The notes under the pieces were generated by a model. It was not told the origin of the DNA, made no database searches, and saw only the letters and a list, made by a program, of their open reading frames with translations. DNA of 64,000 bases, taken from Gammaproteobacteria bacterium (lineage in GTDB: Bacteria > Pseudomonadota > Gammaproteobacteria > Steroidobacterales > Steroidobacteraceae). Shown here piece by piece: positions 42,719-50,784 of the stretch (position 1 is its first letter; the number at the start of each line of letters is the position of its first letter). The stretch covers positions 1 through 64,000 of the forward strand of contig DAIDHH010000141.1 in assembly GCA_027452045.1 (NCBI GenBank). Reading direction: 5' to 3'. A program made the translations under genes and the position numbers.

Positions 42719-44748
42719 CCATGACCGTATCTGAGCGTAATCCGGCAGCCGCACTGCGCATTCGGCAGATGGCGGCGGCGCTGGTGCTCCTTGGCCTGGC
42801 GCTCGCGCCAGCGCGCGGCTCCTGTACAAATGGCCCGTCCGGTGTGCCGGCCGCGGCCGGCGTTCCCATATCTCTGTCACCCGATGCGGTCATCGCCACC
42901 GGCAACGACTGGATCGCGCTCCCCGAGATCCGAGCCAACGACGGCGCACTCGTGAGCTTCAACGTCCTGTCGATGCACGACCGCGGTCTGCTTCAGGTCC
43001 AGGGCTCCTCCAGCGTCAATACGCAGCGCGAGCAAGCGCTGACTCCCGTTATTTCGCCCTGGGTGTCTGGTGGACCTGGACCCGCGGGGCTCCATGTGAC
43101 GGGATGGCGCCTGATCGATGACTGGATTCCCGTCGCGAAGGCTCGCACCGGATCTGTGCGCGTTACGCTCACGTACGCGACCCCGCCCCGGGCTCGGGCG
43201 GCCTGGATCCACATGGTGGTTGTGAACGAGGGGACCGCCCAGCGCACCGTGCGCTTCGGCATCACCGCCCGCTGGGGCGGATTGGCACGAGTCGTGTATG
43301 CGCCCTCGATGATCATCGGGCAACGGCTGCAATCGAGGGCTCCGCCGTGGATACCGCGCACGCACGTATTCAGCTTCGTGGAGAGCGATACGGTATTCGC
43401 ATGGGCGTTGGGCCATCCGGACTGCGGGCGCAGCCGGCGCGCCGGCGATACCTACACCGTCGAATGTCGGCGAGTGCTTGCCCCCGGGGGGCGCGCCGCG
43501 GCAAACTTCATCGTCTCGGTCGGACTCGAGGAGTCGAGCGCAGAATACGGCTCGAAGGTGCTCGCGGCGCAGCTCGTGCACCGCGGCGCCGGGACGGTGC
43601 TCGAGCAGGAGCGCGCCTGGCTCGCACCACGCCTGAGAACCACCGGCGATCCGGCGCTCGATGAGTTCATGAACCGCAATCTACTGTTTTCCTCTTTCTT
43701 CGCCTGGGGTCGCACCTACGATACGGAGCAGTTTGTCGGAGTGACCTCGCGATCGCCACGCTACTACGTCTCGGCGGCATACTGGGATCGTGACTCCATG
43801 CTGTGGAGCTTTCCGGCATTGCTCGCAACCGACCGCGCGCGCGCGCGCAGGGCGCTCGAGGTCGCCCTTGGCATGCAGTTGCGCGATACCGGCACGCATA
43901 GCCGCTTCATTGACGGGGTCACGCTCGAGCCTGGTTATGAGCTCGATGAAAATGCCGCGCCACTCATCGCACTCACATCCTATTGGCGAAAGACGGGCGA
44001 CACCGCCTTCGTGCGCCGGCACCTGGGGGCGCTGCACACGCTGCTCGCGAAGCTCGCCGCGCATCGCGGGCGCGCCGGCCTTTACTGGACCGAGCAGGAC
44101 TCGCAAGATGAAAACCGGCGCTCGCGCTACGAAACGTACGACAATGCGCTCGTGTGGCGCGCATTGCGCGATGCGGCCGTTCTGTACCGTGCGTTGGGCG
44201 ATCCGGCGACCGGGCGTGCCCTGGACGGCAAGGCGCGGCGTCTGCGTACTGCAGTGATGCGAAGGCTCGTCGCCACGGGCGCGCCGGGCGCGCGCGGTCC
44301 GATCTTCGCGTTCGGCTGGGACGGCAGGCACTACACGTTCGATGACGTTCCGCCGGGCTCGCTCATGAAGCTGCCGGCCCTGGGATTCATTGACGAGGAC
44401 GATCCGCTCTTCATCCGCACCTACCGCTGGCTGCATTCGAGGCATTTCAAGTACTCGAACGCCGGCAAGCCCTATGGACTGCCCGGAAGCTACAGGTTAC
44501 CGGCCACGACCAGCTGGTCGATTGCCGATCACCTGCGCCTGCGAGCCGGACAGGCCCTCGCGATGAAGATCCTGCGCGCGAGCCCGTGGGACGGGGGCAT
44601 CGTGTCGGAACAGGTGGATCCCATGAACGCCCGCAGTCTTGCCGGTGGCGGAGCATTCGCCACCGCCGCCGGCTATGTCGCCGCGACGGTCTGCGAGCTC
44701 TATTGTCTGCCACGCCACGCCGTTCCGCCCTCAGTTAAAGCGCATTGA
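42715..44748 (+). CDS. Exported six-hairpin ((alpha/alpha)6) glycosidase, family uncertain
   Basis: A 677-residue protein with an export signal (MAAALVLLGLALAPARG) after a 20-residue N-terminus. An N-terminal beta domain (about 30-290) precedes an (alpha/alpha)6 barrel with YYVSAAYWDRDSMLWSFPALL, DGVTLEPGYELDENAAPLIALTSYW and RRSRYETYDNALVWRALRDAA. The layout resembles GH15/GH63/GH78-like glycosidases, but I cannot fix the family or catalytic acids. ATGA overlap with the ATPase gene fixes the start at 42715. Confidence 0.8.
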   Translation: MTMTVSERNPAAALRIRQMAAALVLLGLALAPARGSCTNGPSGVPAAAGVPISLSPDAVIATGNDWIALPEIRANDGALVSFNVLSMHDRGLLQVQGSSSVNTQREQALTPVISPWVSGGPGPAGLHVTGWRLIDDWIPVAKARTGSVRVTLTYATPPRARAAWIHMVVVNEGTAQRTVRFGITARWGGLARVVYAPSMIIGQRLQSRAPPWIPRTHVFSFVESDTVFAWALGHPDCGRSRRAGDTYTVECRRVLAPGGRAAANFIVSVGLEESSAEYGSKVLAAQLVHRGAGTVLEQERAWLAPRLRTTGDPALDEFMNRNLLFSSFFAWGRTYDTEQFVGVTSRSPRYYVSAAYWDRDSMLWSFPALLATDRARARRALEVALGMQLRDTGTHSRFIDGVTLEPGYELDENAAPLIALTSYWRKTGDTAFVRRHLGALHTLLAKLAAHRGRAGLYWTEQDSQDENRRSRYETYDNALVWRALRDAAVLYRALGDPATGRALDGKARRLRTAVMRRLVATGAPGARGPIFAFGWDGRHYTFDDVPPGSLMKLPALGFIDEDDPLFIRTYRWLHSRHFKYSNAGKPYGLPGSYRLPATTSWSIADHLRLRAGQALAMKILRASPWDGGIVSEQVDPMNARSLAGGGAFATAAGYVAATVCELYCLPRHAVPPSVKAH

Positions 44749-44793
44749 AGGGGAGATCCCACCGTGTTCCGGCTGTATTTCGAGGAAAAACCC

Positions 44794-46383
44794 ATGCACC
44801 GCACCATCGCTATCATCGCCGTCCTCATCGGCTGGCTGGCAATCGCGAGTCCCGCGAGCCGCGCCGCAGCACCTGCGGCGAACGTCGTGGAGCACCTGCG
44901 CATCGAGGCGAACGCCTCCGGTCGACCCTTCCCACACTTCTGGGAGCGCGTGTTCGGCTCCGGGCGCGCGGTGCTGGTACTGCGGGCGAACTATCAGCGC
45001 GACCTCGCGATGATGAAATCGCACACCGGCATCGGCTATGTGCGGTTCCATGGCCTTCTCGACCGTGGCGTCGGCATTGCCGGCGGTCACACGGCGCTTT
45101 TCTACGACAAGCCCACGGGCGCGCGGCATCCGTACAACTTCTCCTACCTCGATCAGATCATGGATGCGCTCGAAGCGCGGGGTGTGCGTCCGTTCGTGGA
45201 GCTCGACTTCATGCCCCCGTCACTGGCGAGCGATCCGAAGAAGATCCATCCATTCTGGTATCACCCGAACGTGTCCCCACCGCGCAGCTACGCGCAGTGG
45301 GACGACATGATTCGCGCCATGGCGAGGCATCTGATCTCGCGCTACGGCATCGACGAGGTCTCCAAATGGTATTTCGAGGTCTGGAACGAGCCTAATCTCG
45401 ACTTCTGGGGCGGGGTGCCCAAGCAGCAGACCTACTTCACGCTGTACGACCACACCGTGCGGGCGCTGAAGAGCGTCGATACTCGTCTGCGGGTCGGCGG
45501 TCCGGCCACGGCGCAGGCGGCATGGGTGAGCGCATTCCTGCGCCATGTGGCCCAGGTCCGGGCGCCCATCGATTTCGTGAGCACCCATGTCTATGCCAAT
45601 GACACCGCGGCCAACGTCTTCGGCACCCACCAGAAGATCCCGCGGCGGGCGATGGTCTGTCGCGCAGTGCGCAAAGTGCATCGGGAAATCGCGCGTTCCG
45701 CCTATCCGCATCTGCCGCTGATTTTCTCCGAGTACAACGCCAGCTACTCGAACGAGCCGGACGTCACCGATACTCCCTATATGGGGCCGTGGCTGGCGAC
45801 GACCATCGCTCGCTGTGATGGCCTGGTCCAAGCCATGAGCTACTGGACGTTCTCGGATGTATTCGAAGAGGGAGGAGTGATACGCACCCCGTTCTACGGC
45901 GGCTTCGGCCTGATAGCAGAAGATGACATTCCAAAGGCGGCCTTCAATGCCTTCGCCTTGCTGCACAAGCTCGGCACCATCAGGCTCGATCCACGCGCTC
46001 ACTCGGCGTTGATTACCCGCACCCGCAAGGGCGACCTTGCCATGGCGCTGTGGAACTACTCACCGCCCGACGGCACGGGTCCCCACTACACCCCGCCGCC
46101 CGCCAAGCGCAGCGAGCGGATCTTCGACCTGCGCATCGATGGAGTATCCGCATCGAGCCCGGCTCTGCTCTGGAGAGTCGATGACCGGCACAGCAACGTG
46201 CTCAGCCTCTATGACGCAATGGGCCGGCCCGCCTGGCCGACACCGGCGCAGATCACCGAGCTGAGGCAGGCGGGGCGGCTGGCCAAGCCTCAGCACGTGA
46301 CGTTGCGGAACGGACGGATCCGGATATCCGTACCGCAACATGGCCTGGTGCTGCTGATGCTCCGGGGGCGGTCCACTCACTGA
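44794..46383 (+). CDS. Exported GH39-like glycosidase
   Basis: A 529-residue protein with a signal peptide (TIAIIAVLIGWLAIASPASRAAA). The TIM-barrel shows the clan GH-A acid/base motif YFEVWNEPNLDFW and the nucleophile region LIFSEYNASYSNEP, in the arrangement seen in GH39 beta-xylosidase/iduronidase-type enzymes. A C-terminal beta domain (about 400-529) is also typical. The ATG at 44794 has GAGGAAAAA upstream and is preferred to the GTG at 44764. It is the last gene of the locus. Confidence 0.87.
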   Translation: MHRTIAIIAVLIGWLAIASPASRAAAPAANVVEHLRIEANASGRPFPHFWERVFGSGRAVLVLRANYQRDLAMMKSHTGIGYVRFHGLLDRGVGIAGGHTALFYDKPTGARHPYNFSYLDQIMDALEARGVRPFVELDFMPPSLASDPKKIHPFWYHPNVSPPRSYAQWDDMIRAMARHLISRYGIDEVSKWYFEVWNEPNLDFWGGVPKQQTYFTLYDHTVRALKSVDTRLRVGGPATAQAAWVSAFLRHVAQVRAPIDFVSTHVYANDTAANVFGTHQKIPRRAMVCRAVRKVHREIARSAYPHLPLIFSEYNASYSNEPDVTDTPYMGPWLATTIARCDGLVQAMSYWTFSDVFEEGGVIRTPFYGGFGLIAEDDIPKAAFNAFALLHKLGTIRLDPRAHSALITRTRKGDLAMALWNYSPPDGTGPHYTPPPAKRSERIFDLRIDGVSASSPALLWRVDDRHSNVLSLYDAMGRPAWPTPAQITELRQAGRLAKPQHVTLRNGRIRISVPQHGLVLLMLRGRSTH

Positions 46384-46482
46384 GCCACCACCCCCGTCGC
46401 CTCGGCAGTCTCAGCCACGCGAAGCAGAACGCCTTGATGGCGTACTGCACATCCTTGCCCGGGGCCGGGCAGGGCAAACCCT

Positions 46483-47454
46483 TCAGCGGGAGCCTGTCGC
46501 CAAGACCGGCGAGGGCGTGAGTGCGCTCGGCTCGGGTTCCATCCGCGCCCCGGCGAGTCCGAAGAAGGCGCGCAGCTCATCCCTCGCCCGGCACCCGGCA
46601 TCCAGATTCCAGGCGTTGATGACCGCGAGCCGAAATCCCCCCGGGGGCATGGCATGGACCGCGGCCGGCCGGTCGGCATGAAAGGTGATCTGCACACTGC
46701 TGATGCACGGCTCGGCGGTCAGTTCGCGAATCATGCGCTCCTCGGGATGCCGATAGGCGTGGCCATGGGGGCCAAACAGCGCGATGCTGAAGCTGTCGCG
46801 CCGCGATGCGAGGTCCGGCGGCCAGCTCGACTTGGAGTACAGCTCCACCACCGAGCTCAGCCATTGCGCCCCGTAGAGGTCGGGCCACTGGTCCGTGACC
46901 CGCAAGTGGGCTTCTATGATGTGCCCATCGATCGATTCGAGGTTCACCATGCCCGTATAGTCCTCGAGGTGTCTCTCGATCCAGCCTGACAGATACACCT
47001 CGAGCGCCGGCCGCGGCTGCGCCTCGATGATCCAATAGTCGAACAGGCCACCGGGCAGGGAGATGCCTTTGGCGTGGCGAATGTCGCACACCTTTCCCTC
47101 GACCACCGCGGCATCGGTGCTGATGTGCTCACCCGTCAACAGGCGCATCCACATGTGTCCGGCGCTCAGGTGTGACTCATAGTCTTGCGGGCTGCAAAGC
47201 ATTCTCGAACCGACGCCCATGCCCTCCAGATTGATGACCGGTTTGCTGAACACCGGGTAGTGCGTGGGCTCGATGCCATGGGGCGCGCACTCGATTCCCT
47301 GGGATTCGGCGACCAGCAGCTTGTTGTAGACCCAGCGATGTCGGGGATACCAGCGCCACGCATCGGCATCATCGGTCGGAATGTGAACGTCCGGGGGACA
47401 GTTCGTCCCGGAAAAGTAGGGGCGACGCCAGGGATCACGTTCATGAATCGGCAT
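46483..47454 (-). CDS. Conserved protein with ATP-grasp-like features
   Basis: A 323-residue protein. FSKPVINLEGMGVGSR, GEHISTDAAVVEGKVC and the late acidic block YTGMVNLESIDGHIIEAHLR recall the lysine, hinge and metal-binding positions of ATP-grasp ligases, but the fold call is mine and untested. It starts at the ATG 47454, with CCGGAG 7 nt upstream, rather than at the ORF-track start. It runs opposite to, and converges with, the glycan locus, and is probably independent of it. No substrate can be proposed. Confidence 0.6.
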   Translation of the reverse strand: MPIHERDPWRRPYFSGTNCPPDVHIPTDDADAWRWYPRHRWVYNKLLVAESQGIECAPHGIEPTHYPVFSKPVINLEGMGVGSRMLCSPQDYESHLSAGHMWMRLLTGEHISTDAAVVEGKVCDIRHAKGISLPGGLFDYWIIEAQPRPALEVYLSGWIERHLEDYTGMVNLESIDGHIIEAHLRVTDQWPDLYGAQWLSSVVELYSKSSWPPDLASRRDSFSIALFGPHGHAYRHPEERMIRELTAEPCISSVQITFHADRPAAVHAMPPGGFRLAVINAWNLDAGCRARDELRAFFGLAGARMEPEPSALTPSPVLATGSR

Positions 47455-47839
47455 ACGAGCACTCCGGGTCTCGCTTCGATCTGTACTCGCCCTTCGAGCC
47501 AAGGGTTCCCCGGCAGGGCTCGGGGTTGACCATCGGCATCGGATGATACCGGGCAAGAGCTCAATGTGCCGCGGCGAAAATCCACATCCGGGCCGCCCCT
47601 CGGGCCGACGGCCACCGCGGCCGCGCGATGCACCTCCAGTGGGCCGCGCCCTGTCGCCAGGGCCAGACGACCTTGGCCGTCCCCTGGTCGCATTTCGGGC
47701 AATGGCGGAACATCAAGGGCGACCGAATTCACATTCCGTCTTGAAGCCGAATCGACCCGCCGACGTTATGGGAATCTACGAGCGCAGGACGCGGCATCTG
47801 GGGGACGTCCGACTAATCTACTTTTCGAGGCTGAGCGAT
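47455..47839. other. Divergent intergenic region, no gene seen
   Basis: About 385 bp between the ATP-grasp-like gene (minus) and the lipoprotein gene (plus). ORF-track frames here are upstream extensions of the lipoprotein frame. Promoters for both genes should lie here, but I found no convincing -35/-10 pair or operator. Confidence 0.35.
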
Positions 47840-48790
47840 ATGAGACACACCATCCGTCGATCCATTGCGTGGCGCCCTCTGCGCCCCATCGCCCTGGCAT
47901 GCCTCGCGCTGCCGTTGCTCGCCGCGTGCGGCGGCGGCGGCGGACCGGGCTCGAGCACCATGAACCTCGGCATCACCGATGGACCGGTCGATTCGGCGAG
48001 CTCGGTGGTCGTTTCCTTTACGGGCGTCGAACTGCAACCGAGCGGCGGCGGCAATGCCCTCACCTTCAATTTCAGCTCGCCCGAGACGATCGACCTGCTC
48101 AAAGAACAGAACGGCAATCAGGCCTCGCTCCTCTCCGGAGCCTCGGTGCCCGCCGGCAACTATGACTGGATCCGCCTGCTCGTCAGCGCCGCCGCGGACG
48201 GCACGGTGGCGAACTCTTACATCGAGATCAACGGCGCGCAGTATCCGCTCATCATCCCGAGCAGCGCCCAGACAGGCCTGAAACTGGTGCAGGGCTTTAC
48301 CATGGCTGTCGGGCAGCAGGCCAATTTCACCATCGACTTCATGCTGCAGCAGTCGATCACGGCGCCGCCGGGGCAGACGACCAGCGGCGGCCTGCAGGAG
48401 TACCTCCTGAAGCCCGCATTGCGTCTGGTGAACGATGAGCAGGTGGGCACCCTCAGCGGCTCCGTGGCCCTCCAGACCCTGCAGAGCAATGCCGCCTGTC
48501 TCGCCGGGGCGACATCCGGCACGGGTCCGCTGCCGAATGCCCATGTCTACATTTTCTCAGGGACCCTCACGAGCCTCTCGAGCACCCTCACACCGCTGGT
48601 CGAGCCGGAAATCGTGGAATCTTCCTCGGGATACAGCTACAGCCAGGCCTTCCTGCCCACCGGGGCCTATACACTGGCGGTGGCATGCACCAGCACCTCG
48701 GGCACCGGTGCGACGACCGTGACCTTTCTGCCGGCCAACGGCACGGCCGCGACCGTCACGGCCAATCAGACGGCCACGGTCAACTTCTGA
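47840..48790 (+). CDS. DUF4382-like lipoprotein
   Basis: A 316-residue lipoprotein with signal and lipobox ALPLLAAC, then a Gly-rich spacer (GGGGGPGSS). The mature part opens MNLGITDGPVDSASSVVVSFTGVELQPSG, the signature of DUF4382, and has SGASVPAGNYDWIRLLVSA. A carboxypeptidase-regulatory-like beta region follows near 225-316. The protein is envelope-anchored; its function is unknown. The ATG at 47840 begins the signal peptide directly. Confidence 0.83.
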   Translation: MRHTIRRSIAWRPLRPIALACLALPLLAACGGGGGPGSSTMNLGITDGPVDSASSVVVSFTGVELQPSGGGNALTFNFSSPETIDLLKEQNGNQASLLSGASVPAGNYDWIRLLVSAAADGTVANSYIEINGAQYPLIIPSSAQTGLKLVQGFTMAVGQQANFTIDFMLQQSITAPPGQTTSGGLQEYLLKPALRLVNDEQVGTLSGSVALQTLQSNAACLAGATSGTGPLPNAHVYIFSGTLTSLSSTLTPLVEPEIVESSSGYSYSQAFLPTGAYTLAVACTSTSGTGATTVTFLPANGTAATVTANQTATVNF

Positions 48791-48811
48791 TCGCGCCCTG
48801 ATCTTGCCGGA

Positions 48812-48845
48812 GCCGGCCCGATCGAGGAGAGCCGATCGGGCCGGC
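48812..48845. terminator. Strong hairpin between convergent genes
   Basis: Perfect 13-bp arms (GCCGGCCCGATCG / CGATCGGGCCGGC) with an 8-nt loop sit between the stops of two converging genes. It can serve both strands, although neither side has a T-run. Confidence 0.6.
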
Positions 48846-48882
48846 CGTCCGTGCCGGAGCGCCCGCGCAGCCAACGCCGAGA

Positions 48883-50538
48883 TCACCCTGCAGGGGTGCC
48901 TGCCGAGAAGCCCTGGTCGCGCAGTTCCCGCACCAGGACGCGCATGTTCTCGGAATAATCGATCGGCACGACGACCAGCTGGACCCCGCCGCCGGCGAAG
49001 GCGGCTTCGAGTGTCGGCGCAAGCATCTGCGCGCTCTCCACGCGCGCGCCCTTCACGCCGTACGCATTTGCGTAGGTGACGAAGTCCGGGTTGCCGAAGG
49101 TCATCCCGAAGTCGGGAAAGTCATCGACCGCCTGCTTCCAGCGGATCATGCCGTAAGCGTCATCCTGCAGTATCAAGACCACCAGGTTCGCCCTGACACG
49201 CACCGCCGTCTCGAGCTCCTGCGAGTTCATCATGAAGCCGCCATCACCGCACACGGCGAGCACCCGTCTCCCGGGGTACAGGAGCGAGGCCATGATGGCC
49301 GAGGGCAGTCCCGCCCCCATGGTGGCGAGCGCATTGTCGAGCAGCAGTGTGTTTGCCACTTGAGTGCGGTAATTGCGCGCGAACCAGATCTTGTACATGC
49401 CGTTATCGAGACAGACGATGCCGTCCTGCGGCATCACCCGGCGCACCTCGTGCACGATGCGCTGCGGAGTGAGCGGATAGCGGCTCTCCTCTGCCCGCTC
49501 GGCGATGCGCCCGAGAATCTCTTCTCGCAGCGGAAGCAGCGCTGCGGCTTGCGGAAGCTTGCCCTCCAGGCGGTCGGCGAGCAGCGCCAGGCTCCCGCCA
49601 ATGTCCCCGATCAGCTCCGCGTGCGGAAAGTAGACTTCCTCGACCGTGGCGGGCAGGTAGCCGACGTGCAACACCTTGGGCCCGCCGGGACCCATCAGGA
49701 ACGGCGGCTTCTCGACCGTGTCGTGACCGATCGAGATGATGAGATCCGCGCGGTCGATCGCCCGGTGCACGTGGTCTCGCTCGGAGAGCGCGGCGGTCCC
49801 CATGTAAAGCCCGGAGCCGCCCGCGACCGACCCCTTGCCCATCTGGGTGTTGAAGAAGGGGATCTGCACTCGCCTCACGAACGCCGACAGCGCCTCGGCG
49901 AGGCGCGGGCGGCTCGCCGCCGCGCCGAGCATGACCAAAGGACGTTCGGCCTCGAGGATCAGCTTCGCGGCGCGATCGAGCGCCAGCGGATGAGCAACCG
50001 GCATGACAGTCGCAAGGGGGGGCGCCAGCGCGATGGCCGGGGCCTCCTCCGCTGCAATGTCCTCCGGCAATTCCAGGTGCACGGGACCTGGGCGCTCCTG
50101 GCGCGCGATGCGGAACGCTTCGCGCACCGTCGAGGGAATCGTCGCGGCGCTGACGATCTGCTGAGCCATCTTCGTGAGAGGCCGCATGGTCGAAACGATG
50201 TCCACGATCTGAAAGCGCCCCTGCTTGTGCGTGCGGATGCCCTTCTGGCCCGTGATCATGACCATCGGCATCGCACCGAGTCCGGCGTAGGCGGCGCCCG
50301 TCGTGAGATTCAGTGCTCCGGGGCCGAGCGTCGAGAGGCACACTCCCGGCTCACCGGTCAGTCGTCCGTGCGTGGCGGCCATGAAGGCGGCGGCCTGTTC
50401 GTGACGGGTCAGCACGAGCTCGATCGGGGAGCGGCGCAGGGCCTCGACGACACCGAGATTCTCTTCTCCCGGAACCCCGAATATCCGCTCGACACGCTCA
50501 TTCTCGAGAGCCGCAACGAAAAGTTCCGCGCCGTTCAT
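48883..50538 (-). CDS. ThDP-dependent enzyme, acetolactate synthase-like
   Basis: A 551-residue enzyme of the acetolactate synthase/benzoylformate decarboxylase family. The catalytic Glu is in the N-terminal pyrimidine domain (TRHEQAAAFMAATHGRLTG, about residue 47). The central domain is about 190-330, and the ThDP/Mg motif is VCGDGGFMMNSQELETAVR with the following NLVVLILQDDAYGMI. It may condense pyruvate or act on another 2-oxo acid. There is no regulatory subunit gene next to it, which suggests a catabolic rather than a valine-pathway enzyme. It is the last gene of the minus-strand block and starts 246 bp after the peptidase stop. Confidence 0.87.
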   Translation of the reverse strand: MNGAELFVAALENERVERIFGVPGEENLGVVEALRRSPIELVLTRHEQAAAFMAATHGRLTGEPGVCLSTLGPGALNLTTGAAYAGLGAMPMVMITGQKGIRTHKQGRFQIVDIVSTMRPLTKMAQQIVSAATIPSTVREAFRIARQERPGPVHLELPEDIAAEEAPAIALAPPLATVMPVAHPLALDRAAKLILEAERPLVMLGAAASRPRLAEALSAFVRRVQIPFFNTQMGKGSVAGGSGLYMGTAALSERDHVHRAIDRADLIISIGHDTVEKPPFLMGPGGPKVLHVGYLPATVEEVYFPHAELIGDIGGSLALLADRLEGKLPQAAALLPLREEILGRIAERAEESRYPLTPQRIVHEVRRVMPQDGIVCLDNGMYKIWFARNYRTQVANTLLLDNALATMGAGLPSAIMASLLYPGRRVLAVCGDGGFMMNSQELETAVRVRANLVVLILQDDAYGMIRWKQAVDDFPDFGMTFGNPDFVTYANAYGVKGARVESAQMLAPTLEAAFAGGGVQLVVVPIDYSENMRVLVRELRDQGFSAGTPAG

Positions 50539-50784
50539 CGATCCCTATCCCGAGGAGTGCCGGCCTCAAGGATACGGCATTACCCGCCGGCTCGCGCGCC
50601 CTGCCCCCGTGCGCCCGCTGAATGCGCGCTCAGCTCCCACAGGGGCGGCCGAGAATCCTCGCCTGTCGTTCGCCCGGTGGATCGCGCTTCCCGGGTGGAC
50701 CCAATGGTGCAGCAGGGACATCGGCGAGTGCGCGCGTTGCCGAACACCGCGCCGGGCGGGACAGGAGCCTCGATCCAGCGCCGC

